Shown: positions 4,845-6,680 of the stretch, piece by piece
Numbering within the stretch: the first letter of the stretch is position 1
Layout: each line of letters opens with the position of its first letter
DNA from: Propionibacteriaceae bacterium
Lineage (GTDB): Bacteria > Actinomycetota > Actinomycetes > Propionibacteriales > Propionibacteriaceae
Direction: 5' to 3'
Assembly: GCA_031260385.1 (NCBI GenBank)
Contig: JAIRKB010000064.1
Location: forward strand, 1 to 6,680
Length of the DNA stretch: 6,680 bases
Notes under the pieces: generated by a model
What the model was told of the DNA's origin: nothing
What the model saw: the letters and a program-made list of their open reading frames with translations, nothing else
Database searches by the model: none
Translations under genes and position numbers: made by a program

Positions 4845-4903
4845 GTCCGTTAACGTGCAAAGTTAGTCCGCATCTTGCGGCTTAACCTTGCGCGTTAACT
4901 GAC
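4845..4903. repeat. 59-nt hairpin with a single symmetry axis between converging genes
   Basis: The outer arm 4845-4865 pairs with 4883-4903 (GTTAACG...CGTTAAC is perfect) and the inner arm CCGCA (4868-4872) pairs with TGCGG (4876-4880) around the loop TCT. All pairs share one centre at 4874. Of 28 positions in the stem, + strand RNA has 23 Watson-Crick pairs, two G-U wobbles and three mismatches (4848, 4861, 4867). It lies between the tRNA array and the end of the GlcG/HbpS-like gene, where a two-way terminator is expected, but no U-run flanks it on either strand. Confidence 0.6.
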
Positions 4904-4913
4904 TGAGCCTGGG

Positions 4914-4942
4914 GCCAAGCCAATGGGGTCAGAGGCTTTGGC
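4914..4942 (-). terminator. Hairpin directly after the GlcG/HbpS-like gene
   Basis: On the minus strand GCCAAAGCC begins immediately after the TAA stop and pairs with GGCTTGGC across a 12-nt loop, with one bulged base. No U-run follows. Its position right at the stop codon supports a role as terminator or 3'-end stabiliser for the lacI-type operon. Confidence 0.45.
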
Positions 4943-5341
4943 TTAGCTGAGGCTGGCGAGGGCGACTTCGGCGCAGAGTTGGTCTTCGTCGGCGCTGCCG
5001 CCGGAGATGCCTAGGCCGCCAACTAGTTCACCAGCGATGATCACTGGCATTCCGCCGCCGGCGAAGACGAAACGACCGTCCACATCCTGGAGAGCATAAC
5101 CTGGTTGGCCGGGTTGGGAGACGTCGAACATATCGCGGGATGGACGTTTGAAGGCGACGGCGCTGTAGGCCTTGCCTTGGCTGATCATTGAGGAGGCTAG
5201 TTGCGTTCCGGTCATTCGCGAGAAGGCGACGAGATTGCCACCATTATCGACCATGGTGGTGGCGATGGTGATGCCGATCTCAATAGCTTTCTTTTCGGCG
5301 ACGATGGTTAGTTGACGGGCAATCGCGAGTAGATCGGTCAT
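4943..5341 (-). CDS. GlcG/HbpS-like (DUF336, haem-degrading family) protein
   Basis: This is a 132-residue soluble protein without signal peptide or membrane segment. It has the family's pattern: N-terminal helix LLAIARQLTIVAEKKAIEIG (4-23), strand and turn VDNGGNLVAFSRM (31-43), helix with GKAYSAVAFKRPS (56-68), and the glycine-rich core FAGGGMPVIIAGELVGGLGISGGS (93-116) followed by DEDQLCAEVAL (118-128). Some relatives bind haem (HbpS), others sit beside glycolate, propanediol or dehydrogenase genes with no settled role; substrate and function here are unknown. The start is supported by AAAGGA (5353-5348) 6 nt upstream. It follows the LacI-type gene by 14 nt and is clearly in the same operon. 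Confidence 0.85.
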   Translation of the reverse strand: MTDLLAIARQLTIVAEKKAIEIGITIATTMVDNGGNLVAFSRMTGTQLASSMISQGKAYSAVAFKRPSRDMFDVSQPGQPGYALQDVDGRFVFAGGGMPVIIAGELVGGLGISGGSADEDQLCAEVALASLS

Positions 5342-5355
5342 GGATTTTCCTTTGC

Positions 5356-6435
5356 TTATCGAGTAGTTGGTGGCCCGGTGGTATTGCGCACCACTAGGCG
5401 AGTGGGAAGATAATGGTGGCGCGGGGCCCCAACCCTGGGATGCCCGAGCAGCATTTCGGCTGCCACTTGGCCTTTTTCAACCATTGGTTGCCAAACAGTT
5501 GTTAGTCCAGCGGCGGCCGCCGACGGTATGTCATCAAAACCGGTCACCGATAGCCCGCCAGGGACACTGAGCCCGCGCCGAGCCGCCGCCACTAAGACCC
5601 CTTTGGCGAGGGCATCGCAAGTGCAGACAATCGCCGTCACCTCAGGGTAGTCCCGCAGGATCGCTTCGGCGCCAGCCCGACCCGATTCAATATCGGAGAC
5701 GATCTGCTCTGAGACTCGGACGATCCCCCGGCCGTCGGTGACTGACACAAATTCCTCCAGGAATCCACGCACCCGCTCCCGCTGGACGGGATAAGTTGCT
5801 TTCGCTAGTCGTACGGAATCAACATGGCCAACGTAGGTCTCGTCGGCAAGACGGTGACAGAGCACCCCGACCTCGCGGTGCCCTAGACCAGCAATGTAAC
5901 GCGCAGTCTCGGCCGAGGCGGCTAGTTGGTCGAGCCCGACCCATTCAGTGTCCTCCAGGGTCTTCGGACCGTCAACCACCACCACCGGTATCTTGCGTTG
6001 GAGAACCGCCTTGAGGGCCGGATGACTATCGGACATCGAATAGCAGATCACCGCGTCAACCGCCGCCAGGTTGATCTGGTTCAAACTCTTGGCATTGCCT
6101 TCAATCAGCGGCATCAGCAGCAAAGAGGTCGCCGCCTGTTCGCAAGCTAAGGCGACCCCCTGCAAGAAAGAAGCCGCCGCCTCGTCAAAGAAGGCATAAG
6201 GCAGGGAGTCGGTGGTCACCAGTCCGATCGCGGAGTTCTTTCCCGTACGTAGCTTGGAGGCGACCGGATTCGGGCCGGCATAGCCAAGTTCGGCGGCAGT
6301 CGTTAGAACCTTGGCCAGCAACTCAGCGGAGAGGTGTTCGGGGCGGTTGTAGGCATTCGAAACCGTCGTTCGGGAGATGCCAAGTCGGTCCGCAATCGAC
6401 TGTAAGGTCATCCGCGCCGCAGCATCTGTCTCCAT
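5356..6435 (-). CDS. LacI-family transcriptional regulator
   Basis: This is a 359-residue repressor-type protein, the normal length. The helix-turn-helix MTLQSIADRLGISRTTVSNAYNRP is at residues 9-32, and a hinge region with GPNPVASKLRTGKNSAIGLV is at 54-73. A periplasmic-binding-protein-like ligand and dimer domain covers the rest, including VVVVDGPK, VTAIVCTCDALAKGVL, VPGGLSVTGFDDIPSA and WQPMVEKGQVAAEMLL. The ligand is probably a sugar or related small molecule but cannot be read from the sequence. ATG 6435 is chosen because GAGG (6444-6441) lies 5 nt before it; GTG 6438 is directly adjacent and is too close to that site. ATG 6411 would give the shortest family-like N-terminus but has no ribosome binding site. 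It precedes the GlcG/HbpS-like gene by 14 nt and follows an SDR gene in the same direction, so local control of that cluster is likely. Confidence 0.94.
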   Translation of the reverse strand: METDAAARMTLQSIADRLGISRTTVSNAYNRPEHLSAELLAKVLTTAAELGYAGPNPVASKLRTGKNSAIGLVTTDSLPYAFFDEAAASFLQGVALACEQAATSLLLMPLIEGNAKSLNQINLAAVDAVICYSMSDSHPALKAVLQRKIPVVVVDGPKTLEDTEWVGLDQLAASAETARYIAGLGHREVGVLCHRLADETYVGHVDSVRLAKATYPVQRERVRGFLEEFVSVTDGRGIVRVSEQIVSDIESGRAGAEAILRDYPEVTAIVCTCDALAKGVLVAAARRGLSVPGGLSVTGFDDIPSAAAAGLTTVWQPMVEKGQVAAEMLLGHPRVGAPRHHYLPTRLVVRNTTGPPTTR

Positions 6436-6467
6436 CACTACCTCGATCTAAAGTATTCCTTCCTCGC

Positions 6468-6498
6468 AGCCCCAGAGTCTACCAACGAACCTGGGGCT
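6468..6498 (-). promoter_or_regulatory. 8-bp inverted repeat between the SDR and lacI-type genes
   Basis: AGCCCCAG (6468-6475) and CTGGGGCT (6491-6498) are perfect inverted repeats with a 15-nt spacer. The repeat begins 13 nt after the SDR stop, so it may end the SDR transcript, although no U-run follows. The spacer contains, on the minus strand, TAGACT (6481-6476), a -10-like hexamer identical to that of argG, so the repeat could instead be an operator over a lacI-type promoter. A second -10-like hexamer, TACTTT (6455-6450), is nearer the start codon. The sequence does not decide between these. Confidence 0.4.
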
Positions 6499-6511
6499 TG
6501 CACGGATGTCT

Positions 6512-6680
6512 CTACAGTGGCTCACCCAGGGACATCATCTGCAACTCCGGGGTTCGGCAGCCTGGTGACTGTGTGGCCAAGAAGAGCACAGCATTGGCGA
6601 CATCCTCGGCGGTCAAGAAGAAGTCATCATGGGAATAGAACTCCTCATCGCGACCCCGACCGAGCGCAAAAGCCGTGTTG
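6512..6680 (-). CDS. C-terminal end of an SDR-family oxidoreductase
   Basis: The last 55 residues of a protein that continues past the right edge (whole codons from 6679, stop TAG 6514-6512). The segment FLTAEDVANAVLFLATQSPGCRTPELQMMSLGEPL has the closing pattern of classical short-chain dehydrogenases/reductases: a 'L.AEDVA.AV.FL' helix followed by a short strand near the C-terminus. The N-terminal NAD(P)-binding Rossmann motif and the Tyr-Lys active site are outside the window, so substrate and cofactor are unknown. It lies 76 nt upstream of the lacI-type gene, same strand, and may be part of the regulated unit. Confidence 0.7.
   Translation of the reverse strand, partial: NTAFALGRGRDEEFYSHDDFFLTAEDVANAVLFLATQSPGCRTPELQMMSLGEPL

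Noticed and set aside
4611..4853. 80-codon plus-strand open frame over tRNA-Val and the spacer
   Set aside because: It begins inside one tRNA gene and runs through the next into hairpins; it has no protein-like features.
4845..4903. Integron attC-like site, suggested by GTTAAC at both ends of the hairpin
   Set aside because: The outer boxes (CGTTAAC and GTTAACT) do not fit RYYYAAC and GTTRRRY, the structure lacks typical extrahelical bases, and there is no cassette or integrase.

Overview
The window looks like a chromosomal segment of a moderately high-GC actinobacterium. The evidence is that hisE lies directly upstream of a long-form hisG with a C-terminal regulatory domain, that both argG and hisG appear to start with GTG on leaderless transcripts (TANNNT -10 box, 7 nt, GTG), that none of the four tRNA genes encodes its CCA end, and that the intergenic regions hold GC-rich stem-loops without U-tracts. 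I cannot name the genus from sequence alone.

Layout. (1) Positions 1-317, + strand: the C-terminal 104 residues of an unrecognised protein that looks secreted and beta-rich. (2) Positions 337-1504, - strand: a two-gene toxin-antitoxin operon in which an HTH plus Panacea (SocA/DUF4065) antitoxin is followed, with an 11-nt overlap, by a RelE/ParE-like toxin. It is visibly lower in GC than the metabolic genes and has a good promoter flanked by an 8-bp inverted repeat. (3) Positions 1659-4211, + strand: argG, hisE and hisG. The 3' end of argG overlaps hisE by 14 nt, which ties an arginine-pathway enzyme to a histidine-pathway enzyme; hisG follows after 86 nt with its own probable promoter. (4) Positions 4223-4942: an imperfect 66-nt palindrome, a tRNA-Gly/Cys/Val/Val array, then a run of stem-loops between converging genes, including a 59-nt hairpin with a single axis of symmetry. 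(5) Positions 4943-6680, - strand: the 3' end of an SDR oxidoreductase gene, a LacI-family regulator and a GlcG/HbpS-like small protein gene. This resembles a locally regulated catabolic cluster that continues beyond the right edge.

How the genes work together. ArgG makes argininosuccinate from citrulline and aspartate. HisG and HisE catalyse the first two steps of histidine synthesis from PRPP and ATP. ArgG and HisG both consume ATP. The toxin-antitoxin pair is a self-contained accessory module inserted between housekeeping genes. The LacI regulator, the SDR enzyme and the GlcG-like protein probably form a separate substrate-responsive unit. No CRISPR array, insertion sequence or origin was seen.
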